Shown: piece by piece, positions 1 to 9,711 of the stretch
Layout of the letters: the number at the start of each line of letters is the position of its first letter
Position numbering within the stretch: the first letter of the stretch is position 1
From: UBA6168 sp041163745
GTDB taxonomy: Bacteria; Bacteroidota; Bacteroidia; Chitinophagales; Saprospiraceae
Direction: 5' to 3'
DNA: 64,000 bases
NCBI GenBank assembly: GCA_041163745.1
Contig: JBEAQU010000081.1
Span: forward strand, 62,001 to 126,000
Program-made: the position numbers and the translations under genes
Notes under the pieces: generated by a model
Databases searched by the model: none
Seen by the model: only the letters and a program-made list of their open reading frames with translations
Told to the model about the DNA's origin: nothing

Positions 1-1
1 G

Positions 2-1663
2 TCGGATGTCCTGCTCAACCCCTCCTTCCCCGAGAGCGAATTCGAGAAAATCCGCAAACAGACCATCTCCTCCCTAACCCAGTCCAGGGATGATGCCAGT
101 ACCATCGCCGCCAATGTCGCCGGCGTCCTCCGAAACGGTAAGCAACATCCTTACGGAGAGGTGATGACGGAAAACTCCGTCGCCAACCTGACGCTCGACC
201 ATTGCCGCGATTTCTACCGGCGATGCTTCAAACCGAACATCTCCTACCTCATCGTGACCGGTGACATCACCGAAGCGGAAGCCATGTCCCTGGCCAACCG
301 CTACTTCGGTTCCTGGCAGCCCGGCCAGGTGGATAAAACAGACTTCCCCGCCCCTCAACCACCAGACAATACCCGGGTGAGCTTCGTAGACAAGAGCGGG
401 GCCGTCCAGTCCGTCATCAGCATCACCTACCCCTTGGACGTCAAACCCGGTTCCGAGGAGGCCATTCGCTCCAGTGTGCTCAATACTTTGCTGGGGGGCT
501 ATTTCGGAAGCCGACTCATGACCAACCTGCGTGAGGACAAAGCCTACACCTATGGCGCCCGCTCCTCCATGAACGCTGATCCCGTCATCGGCTTCTTCAA
601 CGCCGGCGCCAGCGTCCGCAACGAAGTCACGGACAGTGCCATCGTCCAGTTCCTGCTGGAAATGGAAAAACTCCGGACCACGGAAATTCCCGCCGCCGAA
701 CTGGATATGGTCAAAAGGGTCATGACCGGCAGTTTCGCCCGCTCCCTGGAACGTCCGGAAACCATCGCCCGCTTCGCCCTCAATACCGCCCGCTTCAACT
801 TGCCGTCGGACTATTACGCCAACTACCTCGAAACCCTCAACCAGGTGAATGCCGCGGAATTGTCCGACCTCGCCCGCCGATTGCTTCTTACCAAACGAGC
901 CCATATCCTTGTCGTCGGCAACAAGGACGCCGTCGCGGACAAGCTGGCAGCCTTCTCCGCGGATTCGACCGTCCACTTCCTGGATGTCTACGGCGCTCCC
1001 GTACCGGAAGCCAATCTGACGGTACCTGATGGGGTGACGGCGGAGACAGTGCTGCAGGACTACCTCGCCGCACTCGGCGACCCGGCGTTACTCGACAACC
1101 TGCAACGGCTCAAGATCGAGATGTCCGCATCCGTCCAGGGCATGACCATGGAGATGACCCTTTTCAAACAGACGCCCTATCAAATGGCGGTCGTCAACAG
1201 CATGATGGGAAATGTCATGCAAAAATCGGTGTACAACGCCGGTCAAGGAGTCCATTTCCAAATGGGCCAGCAACAGCCGATGTCCGAAGAGGAACTGGCC
1301 GACATGAAATTCGAATCCTACCTTATTCCCGAACTGGGCCTGCTGAAGGAAGAGGTTCCGCTGGAACTCAAAGGCATGGAATCCGTCAACGGCAAACCGA
1401 CCTACAAACTGTCGGTCTCCTTCCCTTCCGGATCCAACAAACTGCTCTATTTCGATGCGGCCACCAGCCTGAAAGTCCGGGAAGTGGAACAACGGGGCGA
1501 GTCCACGGTCGTCAACGATTATTCCGATTACCGTCCCTTCGACGGAATCCTGTTTCCCATCGCCGTCTCCATTTCCGGCGTGGCTCCTTTCCCGATCTCC
1601 ATGACCGCCAACCTTGTAGAACTGAACGGCCAACTGGCACCCGAGATATTTTCCATCCCCTGA
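2..1663 (+). CDS. M16 family metallopeptidase, 5'-truncated, with C-terminal lipoprotein-sorting-like domain
   Basis: The reading frame is open from the left edge, so the N-terminal half (which would hold the HxxEH zinc site) lies outside the window. What is visible is the second, non-catalytic M16 domain: an exposed insertase-like segment followed by NLREDKAYTYG, which carries the conserved Arg/Tyr pair that contacts substrate in this family. The last ~200 residues are different: a beta-rich segment ending with a DYSDYRPFDGILFP-like stretch, resembling the LolA/outer-membrane lipoprotein sorting fold that Bacteroidota often append to M16 peptidases. It is probably periplasmic or envelope-associated and may act with a partner M16 subunit upstream. 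Family assignment is firm; substrate is unknown. Confidence 0.88.
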   Translation, partial: SDVLLNPSFPESEFEKIRKQTISSLTQSRDDASTIAANVAGVLRNGKQHPYGEVMTENSVANLTLDHCRDFYRRCFKPNISYLIVTGDITEAEAMSLANRYFGSWQPGQVDKTDFPAPQPPDNTRVSFVDKSGAVQSVISITYPLDVKPGSEEAIRSSVLNTLLGGYFGSRLMTNLREDKAYTYGARSSMNADPVIGFFNAGASVRNEVTDSAIVQFLLEMEKLRTTEIPAAELDMVKRVMTGSFARSLERPETIARFALNTARFNLPSDYYANYLETLNQVNAAELSDLARRLLLTKRAHILVVGNKDAVADKLAAFSADSTVHFLDVYGAPVPEANLTVPDGVTAETVLQDYLAALGDPALLDNLQRLKIEMSASVQGMTMEMTLFKQTPYQMAVVNSMMGNVMQKSVYNAGQGVHFQMGQQQPMSEEELADMKFESYLIPELGLLKEEVPLELKGMESVNGKPTYKLSVSFPSGSNKLLYFDAATSLKVREVEQRGESTVVNDYSDYRPFDGILFPIAVSISGVAPFPISMTANLVELNGQLAPEIFSIP

Positions 1664-2343
1664 GACCGGTGGGCGAACGGGAAGCCCCCCGACCGACTGC
1701 CCGCTAATCCGCTGTGCCCGCGACGGTATGTCGAATATGGGCCGAAGGGTCAATCCTTCGGCCCATATCCTACCGAGCTGCTGGAGGTTTCTCGTCCGAA
1801 GTAGCGCTCTCTTCCTAGGGTCAAGCCACTCATGTCATACCCTGCCTTCACCGAAGTAACCTCCGACGAAAAGAGAAGGGTGGCCGTCAGGAGCGGACGG
1901 CGAAGGTGTCCGGGAGCTTCCGATTGCAGCGCGAGATGCGAACACGCGTTCTCATCTCCCGGTTCAATCGAAAAAGGGGGAGGGAAGACCTGTCGAGACG
2001 GGGCTGGCAATCAGTCGGAGAGAAACTGAAGACAGCCTTCCGGGGAAACGGGAGGTTCGCCTGAACTAACCATATATGTTTAGCTGGTAGCTTGTGGCCG
2101 AGTGACCCTTTCTGCGAACGGTCGTGAACAGCTGCCCTGGTACCTGGCAACAGGCGATCTTCTTTCCTGCAGGTAGGGACGATGGAAATGGCGGCCCGCC
2201 ATGGCGTTCTTGAGGAGAACGCCGTGGCAAGCGGCTACCAGGGACAACATCCATAAGGGCATTCGAGGACTTCCTGAACGGGCCGCGGCATCTCCTGCCT
2301 GTGGCCGGAGGACAACTGCGGACCGGTGACCGGATTTCCGGGT
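1664..2343. other. Intergenic region between convergent genes, no recognisable CDS
   Basis: No convincing protein-coding gene is seen here. The region contains a perfect 14-bp inverted repeat close to the M16 stop codon and, around 2135-2243, several nested inverted repeats able to form alternative hairpins, reported separately. Confidence 0.5.
1735..1768 (+). terminator. Strong hairpin downstream of the M16 peptidase gene
   Basis: A perfect 14-bp inverted repeat (atatgggccgaagg with its complement) separated by a 6-nt loop lies about 70 nt after the M16 stop codon. There is no T-run after it, so it is not a classical intrinsic terminator; it may instead stabilise the mRNA 3' end or terminate without a U-tract. 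Confidence 0.45.
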
Positions 2344-3930
2344 TCAATTCGAAGCCGGCAGCAGCGTAAAGGTGACCCTTCTGTTCAGTCGACGGCCCGT
2401 AGCCGTGTTGTTGTCCGCAATCGGACTGTTTTCACCATGTCCCATGTAGGAAAGCAGGCTGGGAGGCACGCCGATCTCAACCAGATAGTCATGGCATGCC
2501 CGCGCCCTGTTTTCTGAAATCTGCTGGTTGGTGAAATCGTTGCCGACATTGTCGGTATAACCGTCGATTCGAAGGGTAAAGCCCGGGTAACGGGTGACAA
2601 CCTCCCCGATCTGGTCCAGGATGCGGTAGGACGAAGGCAGAATTCGCGCACTGCCGCTTTCGAATTGTACGGCCCGCATGGCCAAATCCAGGATCCGTTT
2701 GTCTTCCATGCTGATGTCAGGACATCCGTCGTTCTCCGGCAAGCCGGCCAGCGTTGGGCATTTGTCCTGTTTGTCTGAAATACCGTCATTGTCGGTATCC
2801 GGGCAGCCCTTGAATCGCAGGAGTCCTGGGTGACCAGGACAATCGTCATCCGCATCGCGGACGCCGTCATTGTCTATATCCGGACAGCCTTTGTGCTCAG
2901 CTGCGCCCGGTTCTTCCGGACATTCGTCCACGGCATCCGTTATTCCGTCCCTGTCTGCATCCGGACATCCGTTCATGGCGGACAAGCCTGCCACGGTGGG
3001 GCAATTGTCCTCCGTGTCTATAATTCCGTCCCCATCGGTATCCGGGCAACCGGAAAAGCGCCGGAGACCCGCTTTGTCCGGGCAATCGTCCATATTGTCC
3101 GCAACACCGTCCCGGTCCCTGTCCGGACACCCGTTCATCCGGAGGTCTCCCGGTTCTTCCGGACAACTGTCGTCGCGGTCCGCAATGCCGTCCTCGTCCG
3201 CATCCGGACAGCCTCCCAAGGTGTACAATCCTGCCTGGGTCGGACAGGCATCTTCTTCATCCGGGATGCCGTCGTCATCGGCATCACGCTGCCCGAAGCG
3301 GAATCCCAGCACGACCCCGCCCATGTAGTAGGCATCGTTGAGGTCCGGGTTTCCTTTTTGCTCCGAAATGCCGTCCAGGGCATCACTGAAGGAAAACCGT
3401 CCGCCAAGTTCCAACCCGACATGGGTTCTGGAATTAAGGTCGTACCGCACCCCACCGCCCAACGGAATCGAAAAATAGGTGTTGCTGTAATTGATGGTTT
3501 CCCCGTTGGTTACCTTCGGACTGCCGAAGGCCGCTCCGAAACCACCGAATAAATAAGGGGTGAAACCGGGTCGGAAGGTGGCCGTCCCTTTTTGCTGGGG
3601 AAACCGGAACAACGAATATTCCCCCATCAGCGACAACTCCACCAATGGTGACTCGAAACTGGCGTTGCGCGCCGTGTTGTATCCGTAGTAGCTGTCATCC
3701 CCTTTTATCTTGCCGTACAATAGATTGAAACGGAGCCCCATCTTGTCGGACAGGTTGTTCCGCAGCATCAACCCGAAAGACGGACTGGATTGGGCGAAGG
3801 TGAAGACCGGTTCTACCAAATCCCCCATATAGTTCGAATAGCCCAGAAAGAGACCACCCTCCCAGTTTTCCTGGGCGGACAAGGCCATGGGCAGGAGGAG
3901 CGTCAAGATGATGGACCTGATTTTTTTCAT
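2344..3930 (-). CDS. OmpA-family outer membrane protein with thrombospondin type 3 repeats
   Basis: 528 residues. A signal peptide (about residues 1-19, ending ALSAQ) leads into a beta-barrel-like N-terminal domain (20-215). Residues 216-404 are seven consecutive 27-residue thrombospondin type 3 repeats of the form D-x-D-x-D-G-x-x-D...CP...GCP, typically calcium binding. The C-terminal OmpA domain (about 420-525) has the peptidoglycan-binding signature (GYTDNVG and the NRAR motif). The expected role is linking outer membrane and cell wall, with the acidic repeats as a rigid Ca-stabilised stalk. It is convergent with the M16 gene, and a TATTTTTG promoter-like -7 element lies upstream. Family assignment is secure; specific function is inferred. 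Confidence 0.93.
   Translation of the reverse strand: MKKIRSIILTLLLPMALSAQENWEGGLFLGYSNYMGDLVEPVFTFAQSSPSFGLMLRNNLSDKMGLRFNLLYGKIKGDDSYYGYNTARNASFESPLVELSLMGEYSLFRFPQQKGTATFRPGFTPYLFGGFGAAFGSPKVTNGETINYSNTYFSIPLGGGVRYDLNSRTHVGLELGGRFSFSDALDGISEQKGNPDLNDAYYMGGVVLGFRFGQRDADDDGIPDEEDACPTQAGLYTLGGCPDADEDGIADRDDSCPEEPGDLRMNGCPDRDRDGVADNMDDCPDKAGLRRFSGCPDTDGDGIIDTEDNCPTVAGLSAMNGCPDADRDGITDAVDECPEEPGAAEHKGCPDIDNDGVRDADDDCPGHPGLLRFKGCPDTDNDGISDKQDKCPTLAGLPENDGCPDISMEDKRILDLAMRAVQFESGSARILPSSYRILDQIGEVVTRYPGFTLRIDGYTDNVGNDFTNQQISENRARACHDYLVEIGVPPSLLSYMGHGENSPIADNNTATGRRLNRRVTFTLLPASN
2719..3285 (-). repeat. Seven tandem 81-bp units encoding thrombospondin type 3 repeats
   Basis: Seven in-frame 81-nt units inside the OmpA gene each encode exactly 27 residues. 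The units share the D-x-D-x-D-G-I/V-x-D and CP...GCP framework, while the intervening residues differ. This is an old protein-domain repeat, not a recent DNA duplication. Confidence 0.9.
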
Positions 3931-4654
3931 GTTGATTTTATTGTTGTGGCATATCCAGACACAAAAATAGATACAGTTGTCTTTTGTTCCCAGAAGCCCT
4001 TGAGGACACCTGGTCCCCGTAGGAATGGGTCAGCGCTGATGGCTGCTTCTTCCGTCGGACCCGGAAGGCTGTTCGACATTTGAACCCGCAGCACTCTCGA
4101 ATGGCTTTTCGGATTGTCCGGGAGATGGTTGCCGAGACACCACGGACAGGACGTCCTGTCCTTTTTTCCTGATTCCATCGGCTTACGCAGGCAGTCGGAT
4201 AAGGTTACCCGTGCCATACAAACGAATCTCGTTCAGGTTCTACTACCGAACATTCATGGGATTGCTGGGCGTGTATGGTCAGTACGACGGAAGTTTTGGT
4301 TAAAGGAAGCGGACAGGTCGGCGCTTGCGGCGAATCTCTTTGGATGAAGGCGGAAGCCGGCAATGGTTTCTGCCCCTGTTCAACTCAATGGTCATGGTTT
4401 GAAGGCAAAGATGATAATAATTTGATTAATATGGATATTCATGACCTTTTTTTATCATATCTCTCCGCTGCCCCCGGTTTTTCGCCGTCGCGCTGAACGA
4501 TTCCTGCACACCAATGTTTACTCGTTGTTCGTATGCTCGGCGGATGAGGGCCGCCCGTTCGAACATCGCTCCGACAACGGTCCTCAAATTCCTGTAGACC
4601 AAAGCGCTGTAACTCAAAGAACAAATTGAACCAACGTATTATCATACCCTAACA
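3931..4654. other. Intergenic region upstream of divergent ompA-like and hscA genes
   Basis: About 720 bp separates the two divergent start codons. No reading frame here resembles a known family. The part nearest hscA (about 4410-4460) is AT-richer than its surroundings, as expected for a promoter region, but I could not fix a clear promoter there. Confidence 0.4.
3962..3969 (-). promoter_or_regulatory. Promoter-like -7 element for the OmpA gene
   Basis: On the minus strand the octamer TATTTTTG matches the Bacteroidota -7 consensus TAnnTTTG, 32 nt before the start codon. I do not see a good TTTG -33 box at the expected spacing. Confidence 0.4.
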
Positions 4655-6514
4655 ATGGCCAGAATATCCATAGACCTGAAACAGGGGGACATCGCCGCTC
4701 CGGCTGCTGCGGAAGAGATCATTGTCGGTATAGACCTGGGCACCACCAACAGCCTGGTCGCATATGTGGACCGGGGAACACCGGTGGTGCTCAAAGACCC
4801 GGACCAACGAACGACCCTGGTTCCTTCCATCCTGCACTTTCAATCGGACGGCACCATTCTCGCCGGGGACCCGGCCCGTCGGAAACTGGAGACCGATCCC
4901 CAGCGTACCATCTACTCCGTCAAGCGGCTCATGGGAAAATCCTATCGAGACATCGCCGCCCTGTCGGAAGATTTGGGATACCGCATCCTGGACGATGATC
5001 CGGACGCCCTCGTGAAAATAGCAGTGGACGGTCGTTATTTCACCCCCATCGAACTTTCCGCCCAAATCCTGCGGACCCTTCGTCAAAGGGCTTCCGATGC
5101 ATTGGGAAAGCCGGTTTCAAAGGCGGTGATCACCGTGCCGGCCTATTTCAACGATGCACAACGGCAGGCCACCCGTGACGCCGGAAAACTGGCCGGCCTG
5201 GAGGTGCTGCGCATCGTCAACGAACCGACCGCCGCCAGCCTGGCGTACGGACTGGGCAAGGAGGATGCACAGACCATCGCGGTTTACGATCTAGGCGGCG
5301 GCACCTTCGACATCTCCATCCTGCGAATCCAAGACGGTATCTTCGAGGTCCTGGCGACCCATGGTGACACCTTCCTGGGAGGTGACGATTTCGACCGTAC
5401 CATCGTGCGCCACTGGATCGAACAGGCAGGTCTGGACGCTTCGTCCTTCCTGGCGGACAAAAGCAAGGGACAGGCCCTTCGGTTGCTGGCGGAATCAGCC
5501 AAACGTGCGCTCGGGACGGACGACCGCTTCCAGGGGACGCTGGACGGGAGGGAGTTTCGTCTTTCCCGCATCGATTTCGAATCGATGGTCCGCCCCCTGG
5601 TGGATCGGACCATCGACAGTTGTCGCCAGGCTCTCCGCGATGCCCGTCTGGTACCGGCCGACATCGACCATGTCGTCATGGTCGGCGGCTCCACCCGCGT
5701 GCCGCTGGTGAAGGCGGCGGTCTCGGATTTCTTCGGCAAACCTGTTTTTGACAAGCTTCATCCGGACGAAGTGGTCGCCCTCGGTGCCGCCGTTCAGGCG
5801 GATGTGCTCGCCGGCAACCAGCAGGATGTCCTGCTGCTGGATATCACACCTCTTTCGCTGGGCATCGAAACGGTCGGCGGCATCATGGATACCATTGTTC
5901 CCCGCAATACCAAAGTTCCCGCCCGTGCCGGCCGACAATACACCACTTCCGTGGACGGTCAGAAAAACCTGAAGGTCGCTGTTTACCAAGGTGAACGCGA
6001 CCTGGTCGCCCATAACCGGCAATTGGGGGAGTTCGTCCTGCGGGATATCCCCCCCATGCCAGCCGGACTCCCGAAAATCGAGGTCCAGTTCATCATCAAC
6101 GCGGACGGTATTCTCAAGGTGAAGGCAACCGAACTTCGTTCCGGAACGGAGCAGTCGATCGACATCCGCCCGACCTACGGAATCTCCGAAGACGAAATGG
6201 CCGCCATGCTCATGGATTCCGTGCGTTTCGCTGCTACCGATATGGAAATGCGAAGCCTACAGGAAGCCCGTAACGAAGGCAACCATATGCTGCTTGCCGG
6301 CCAGAAATTCCTTCGTCAACACGCCAGCCTGCTTTCAGCGGCGGAAACCGGTCGCACGGAAGCGCTGCTGCAGGCCCTCCGAGATGTCCTCCCTACCACC
6401 GACCGCCATCAAATCAACAAGGCCATCCAGGATATCAACGATTTCACAACACCCCTGGCGCACCGCGCCATGGATGCGGTGGTCGCCCAAGCGATGAAAG
6501 GCACGAAAGTCTGA
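4655..6514 (+). CDS. hscA: Hsp70-family Fe-S cluster assembly chaperone HscA
   Basis: 619 residues, close to the usual HscA length (~616). The ATPase domain (about 20-385) shows GIDLGTTNSLVAY, the DLGGGTFDISIL phosphate loop and the GGSTRVPLV adenosine motif. The substrate-binding domain begins near DITPLSLGIETVGG and is followed by a helical lid. The short N-terminal extension before the first ATPase motif and the absence of the long DnaK C-terminal tail fit the HscA branch of Bacteroidota, not DnaK. The predicted role is ATP-driven transfer of Fe-S clusters from a scaffold protein in the cytoplasm. The gene lies 5 nt before bshC, suggesting co-transcription. HscA versus a divergent DnaK paralogue is the remaining uncertainty. 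Confidence 0.87.
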   Translation: MARISIDLKQGDIAAPAAAEEIIVGIDLGTTNSLVAYVDRGTPVVLKDPDQRTTLVPSILHFQSDGTILAGDPARRKLETDPQRTIYSVKRLMGKSYRDIAALSEDLGYRILDDDPDALVKIAVDGRYFTPIELSAQILRTLRQRASDALGKPVSKAVITVPAYFNDAQRQATRDAGKLAGLEVLRIVNEPTAASLAYGLGKEDAQTIAVYDLGGGTFDISILRIQDGIFEVLATHGDTFLGGDDFDRTIVRHWIEQAGLDASSFLADKSKGQALRLLAESAKRALGTDDRFQGTLDGREFRLSRIDFESMVRPLVDRTIDSCRQALRDARLVPADIDHVVMVGGSTRVPLVKAAVSDFFGKPVFDKLHPDEVVALGAAVQADVLAGNQQDVLLLDITPLSLGIETVGGIMDTIVPRNTKVPARAGRQYTTSVDGQKNLKVAVYQGERDLVAHNRQLGEFVLRDIPPMPAGLPKIEVQFIINADGILKVKATELRSGTEQSIDIRPTYGISEDEMAAMLMDSVRFAATDMEMRSLQEARNEGNHMLLAGQKFLRQHASLLSAAETGRTEALLQALRDVLPTTDRHQINKAIQDINDFTTPLAHRAMDAVVAQAMKGTKV

Positions 6515-6519
6515 TCGAC

Positions 6520-8118
6520 ATGCAAACTACCAAACTGGAGTACGACCAGGTCCCCCTCCTCTCCGCCAGAGACCTCGCCTATATCCGCGAAGTACCCGCC
6601 CTGCGGCCTTTCTACCAGTACCCCGTCACCCTGGCGGCTTTCCGCTCGGCCATGGAGGACAAAGCGAAAGACTCTACCGACCGGGAGACCCTCGTCCGGG
6701 TTCTGTCCCGGCAGTACCAAGGCCTGCCTGAGACAGCCGAAGTGACACGTAATATCGAAAGACTGCGGGATGCCGGCACCTTCACGGTCGTCACGGCGCA
6801 CCAACCTTCCCTCTTAACCGGCCCGCTCTATTACATCTACAAGATCGTCTCCGCCATAAACTTGGCCAGGCAGCTGAACGAAGCCTACCCCGACCGTTAT
6901 GTGGTGCCGGTCTTTGTCAACAGTGGCGAGGACCACGACTTCGCAGAAGTGAACCACCTGCATCTCTACAACAGGTCCGTGTTTTGGGAAAATGGTGGTG
7001 AGACGGGTGCGGTCGCCATGATGCGTACGGACAGCCTCGGGGAAGTACTGGCCACCCTTGATTCCCTGCTGGGTGACAGTCCGTCCGCCCGACAACTGAT
7101 GGACATGCTCCACGCAATTTATCGGCCAGGCCGTGCATATGGAGATGCCGCCTTCGAGCTGGTCCATTCCCTTTTCGGGCATACAGGTCTGGTGGTGTTG
7201 AATACCGGAGACCCCGAACTCAAAAGGCGCTTCATTCCGGCTATTCGGGAGGAAATCCTCAACCAGCCTTCCGTGCGTCTCGTCCATGCGACCATCGATC
7301 GGTTGACCATTGCCGGGTTCCCTTCCCAGGCCACACCCCGCGACATCAATTTCTTCTACCTCAAGGAGCAGTTACGCGAACGAATCGTATCGGACGGAGA
7401 CGGCTTCACGGTGCTGCACACGGATATCCGTTTTTCCCGGGATGAAATGGAAGCGGAAATAGAGCGGCATCCGGAGCGGTTCAGCCCCAATGTGGTCATG
7501 CGCCCGATTTTCCAGGAATGGATTCTTCCGAACCTCGCTTACGTGGGCGGCGGGGGTGAATTGGCGTATTGGTTGGAGAGAAAGGATCAGTTCGAACACT
7601 TCGGCGTCAATTTCCCCGTGCTTGTCCGCAGGAATTCCGCACTCTGGGTAGACGCACCCAGCGCCAAGCGCTTGGGGAAACTCGGCCTGTCCCTATCCGA
7701 CCTCTGGGATGACACCGATACCTTGGTCCGACGTTACCTGGCCCGCTCCCAGGATTCACCTACCTTCGAATTGGAACAGGAAAGGAATGCCCTCGAGCCG
7801 GTCTTCTCCGCCATCGCTGGCAAGGCCTCGGCCGTCGATTCCACACTCGTGAAATCGGTATGGGCGGAACACGCCCGGCTGATGAAGTCTTTGGAACAAC
7901 TCGAAACCAAACTGCTGCGTGCCGAAAAACAGAAAAATGACGTGGCGCTGCAACAGGTGCGGCAGTTGAAGGAAAAACTCTTCCCGGGTAACGGTCTGCA
8001 GGAACGACATGACAATTTCCTGCCCCTGTACCTCCGACACGGCAGGTGCTTCTTCGATTCCCTGTTGCAGGCGTTCGACCCCTTGGAGAAAAAATTCGTT
8101 GTGTTGGCGGAAGAATGA
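6520..8118 (+). CDS. bshC: Bacillithiol biosynthesis cysteine-adding enzyme BshC
   Basis: 532 residues, typical BshC length. It joins cysteine to glucosaminyl-malate in the last step of bacillithiol synthesis. The N-terminal Rossmann-like core has the family hallmarks HQPSLLTGPLYYIYK (about 92-106) and VNSGEDHDFAEVNHL (about 131-145); a coiled-coil region with many Lys/Glu/Gln follows (about 430-490), then the conserved NGLQERHDNFLPLY segment. The gene starts 5 nt after hscA, an uncommonly tight link between Fe-S assembly and the low-molecular-weight thiol. Other bsh genes are not in this window. Confidence 0.95.
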   Translation: MQTTKLEYDQVPLLSARDLAYIREVPALRPFYQYPVTLAAFRSAMEDKAKDSTDRETLVRVLSRQYQGLPETAEVTRNIERLRDAGTFTVVTAHQPSLLTGPLYYIYKIVSAINLARQLNEAYPDRYVVPVFVNSGEDHDFAEVNHLHLYNRSVFWENGGETGAVAMMRTDSLGEVLATLDSLLGDSPSARQLMDMLHAIYRPGRAYGDAAFELVHSLFGHTGLVVLNTGDPELKRRFIPAIREEILNQPSVRLVHATIDRLTIAGFPSQATPRDINFFYLKEQLRERIVSDGDGFTVLHTDIRFSRDEMEAEIERHPERFSPNVVMRPIFQEWILPNLAYVGGGGELAYWLERKDQFEHFGVNFPVLVRRNSALWVDAPSAKRLGKLGLSLSDLWDDTDTLVRRYLARSQDSPTFELEQERNALEPVFSAIAGKASAVDSTLVKSVWAEHARLMKSLEQLETKLLRAEKQKNDVALQQVRQLKEKLFPGNGLQERHDNFLPLYLRHGRCFFDSLLQAFDPLEKKFVVLAEE

Positions 8119-8227
8119 CCCGCCCGGAACCGAAGGTAGACAAGCGGGGTTGCTTTCCTGGACTTGCCCAGCGACGGAACGGTAAGGACAGGCCTGGCCG
8201 AAGGCTCGGGGCTGCTTTCCTGCATGC

Positions 8228-8728
8228 CTACCGACTGATATCTTTCGGTTTCGTGGGGTCTCCCGTCTGGCTGCCGGACAGATAACCCCTACGGAAAGCC
8301 CTCACCAGTTGCTTCGCCTTTTCCCGTTGGCTTATATCGTCCACGGTGTCCTTGAAAATCAGCACCGGAACTTCCCGGTTGTCCTCGATTTTCCGATCAA
8401 CCTCCCCGCACTGGCTGCTCAGCGCCGAATAGGCTTTTTCCGGCTGTTCCCTTTCTTGTCGGAGCGTTTGTATGTAGCCTTCCGCATCCATCAGCTTTCG
8501 CTCATGGTCCCGCAGCAGTTGTTCCAGGGTCGAAGGTTGCTGCTGAAGGCCGTTTTCCATCTCTTGGAATTGATCTTTCTCCGCCAATTGCGACTGAAGG
8601 TTCTGCCCGTGTTTTGTTCTTTGCCGGATGAGCTGCTCGGTCTGCATACGCTGGCGCAACCTGCCAAACAGGTAAACCGAAGCCACAGCTCCCGACAGGG
8701 AAAGGAGAATAAAGGCTGCATCGCTCAT
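8228..8728 (-). CDS. Small membrane-anchored coiled-coil protein, function unknown
   Basis: 166 residues from the ATG at 8728, chosen because it is followed directly by a single transmembrane helix (about 4-22, AAFILLSLSGAVASVYLF). The upstream extension of the frame is not protein-like. After the helix comes a long Gln/Glu/Arg-rich coiled coil (about 25-110), then a short segment EVPVLIFKDTVDDISQREKA that could fold as a small alpha/beta element. I recognise no family. It is convergent with bshC at a distance of about 110 bp. Confidence 0.6.
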   Translation of the reverse strand: MSDAAFILLSLSGAVASVYLFGRLRQRMQTEQLIRQRTKHGQNLQSQLAEKDQFQEMENGLQQQPSTLEQLLRDHERKLMDAEGYIQTLRQEREQPEKAYSALSSQCGEVDRKIEDNREVPVLIFKDTVDDISQREKAKQLVRAFRRGYLSGSQTGDPTKPKDISR

Positions 8729-9711
8729 CTGATGTGGTAATTTAGTGTACAATTCGATCGCATGGCATATTCTCGCGTTGCCTACACCCAAGCCCGCCCG
8801 GATGACAACCAATCCTGCTGACAGTTTGGCGGAAACATTCGGCGGTTGGTTTAATGGCGATTTGCATTCCTCGGATGCCGTTGTCGGCAAGGATTCAAGG
8901 TTGCCGATTTCGTCCGTCTGTCGGACATTGTTCTTTTGTCCGCCCGCTGACCTACCCCTTCCTTCGTATCCGGTCTTGAATAGGAGCCGCTCGGGACGGA
9001 ACCGCATGGAATAATCTGGCGACACGTCAATAAGTCGGCGGTGATTCCGTCCCGTTCGTTCCCGTTTGCGGGGTAGGGGAGTTTGGTGCCGGACTGGGCC
9101 GGTCCTGCCGGCCAGTATGCCGGCGGGTCCATCGGGGAACTGACGGTCATGTCGTTGCTCGACCACCATCCGCTCGGACACGAAGTTCACACCACCGATG
9201 ATTTCTCACTGCCGGTTGGCCGTACTGTTGCGGGAAAGACACCGTTTGCCGAGCCAGTCGCGCGGAACTCTTCATCACCACCAGGCGGACTTGATGGCTT
9301 TCGTCCTGGACATGTCCAGGTTGGCAATGGAGGTTTCGTTCCCTTGCTCAATGTGGTTGTTTCCGGTCAGTTGGAGGAAAATGTCCGGCTTTCAGGACCG
9401 TTGGTCGGCATTGGTATGGAAAACGGCCCGCTTTTCTTACAGATGGCCGGGATTCGGAAAAATTGAATCGAGGAACCTGTTACGCCGACGGCCGCAAGAT
9501 GTCCAATGAAACCGATGAAGCCGAATCAAACGGTACGGTCTGTTCGGAAGGATGCCTGGAAAATCACCAGGCCCGGCCACCGATTTTCATAATACTGACC
9601 AACCCTGTCGCTACCGACAGAAGCCTACACCTTGCAATGAGAGGGAAGTTGACCTAAGAGCCTGTAAATTTAGGTTTGTCGGTCATGTTTTGCAAAAAAA
9701 AAGCAGTGAGG
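8729..9711. other. Near-1-kb region without a recognisable gene
   Basis: Open frames exist on both strands (for example 9083-9466 on plus), but none has a recognisable family, sensible start context or convincing composition. It could hold a decayed gene, but I cannot identify one. Confidence 0.4.

Noticed and set aside
2719..3285. Regularly spaced repeats that might suggest a CRISPR array
   Set aside because: The 81-nt periodicity is fully explained by in-frame thrombospondin type 3 repeats in the OmpA protein; there are no constant repeats with unique spacers.
4114..4347. 77-codon frame upstream of hscA
   Set aside because: No similarity to a known family and it overlaps another equally plausible frame; treated as non-coding.
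9083..9466. 127-codon plus-strand frame in the gap before pruA
   Set aside because: No recognisable domain, poor composition and no start context; frames of this length are common by chance at this GC content.
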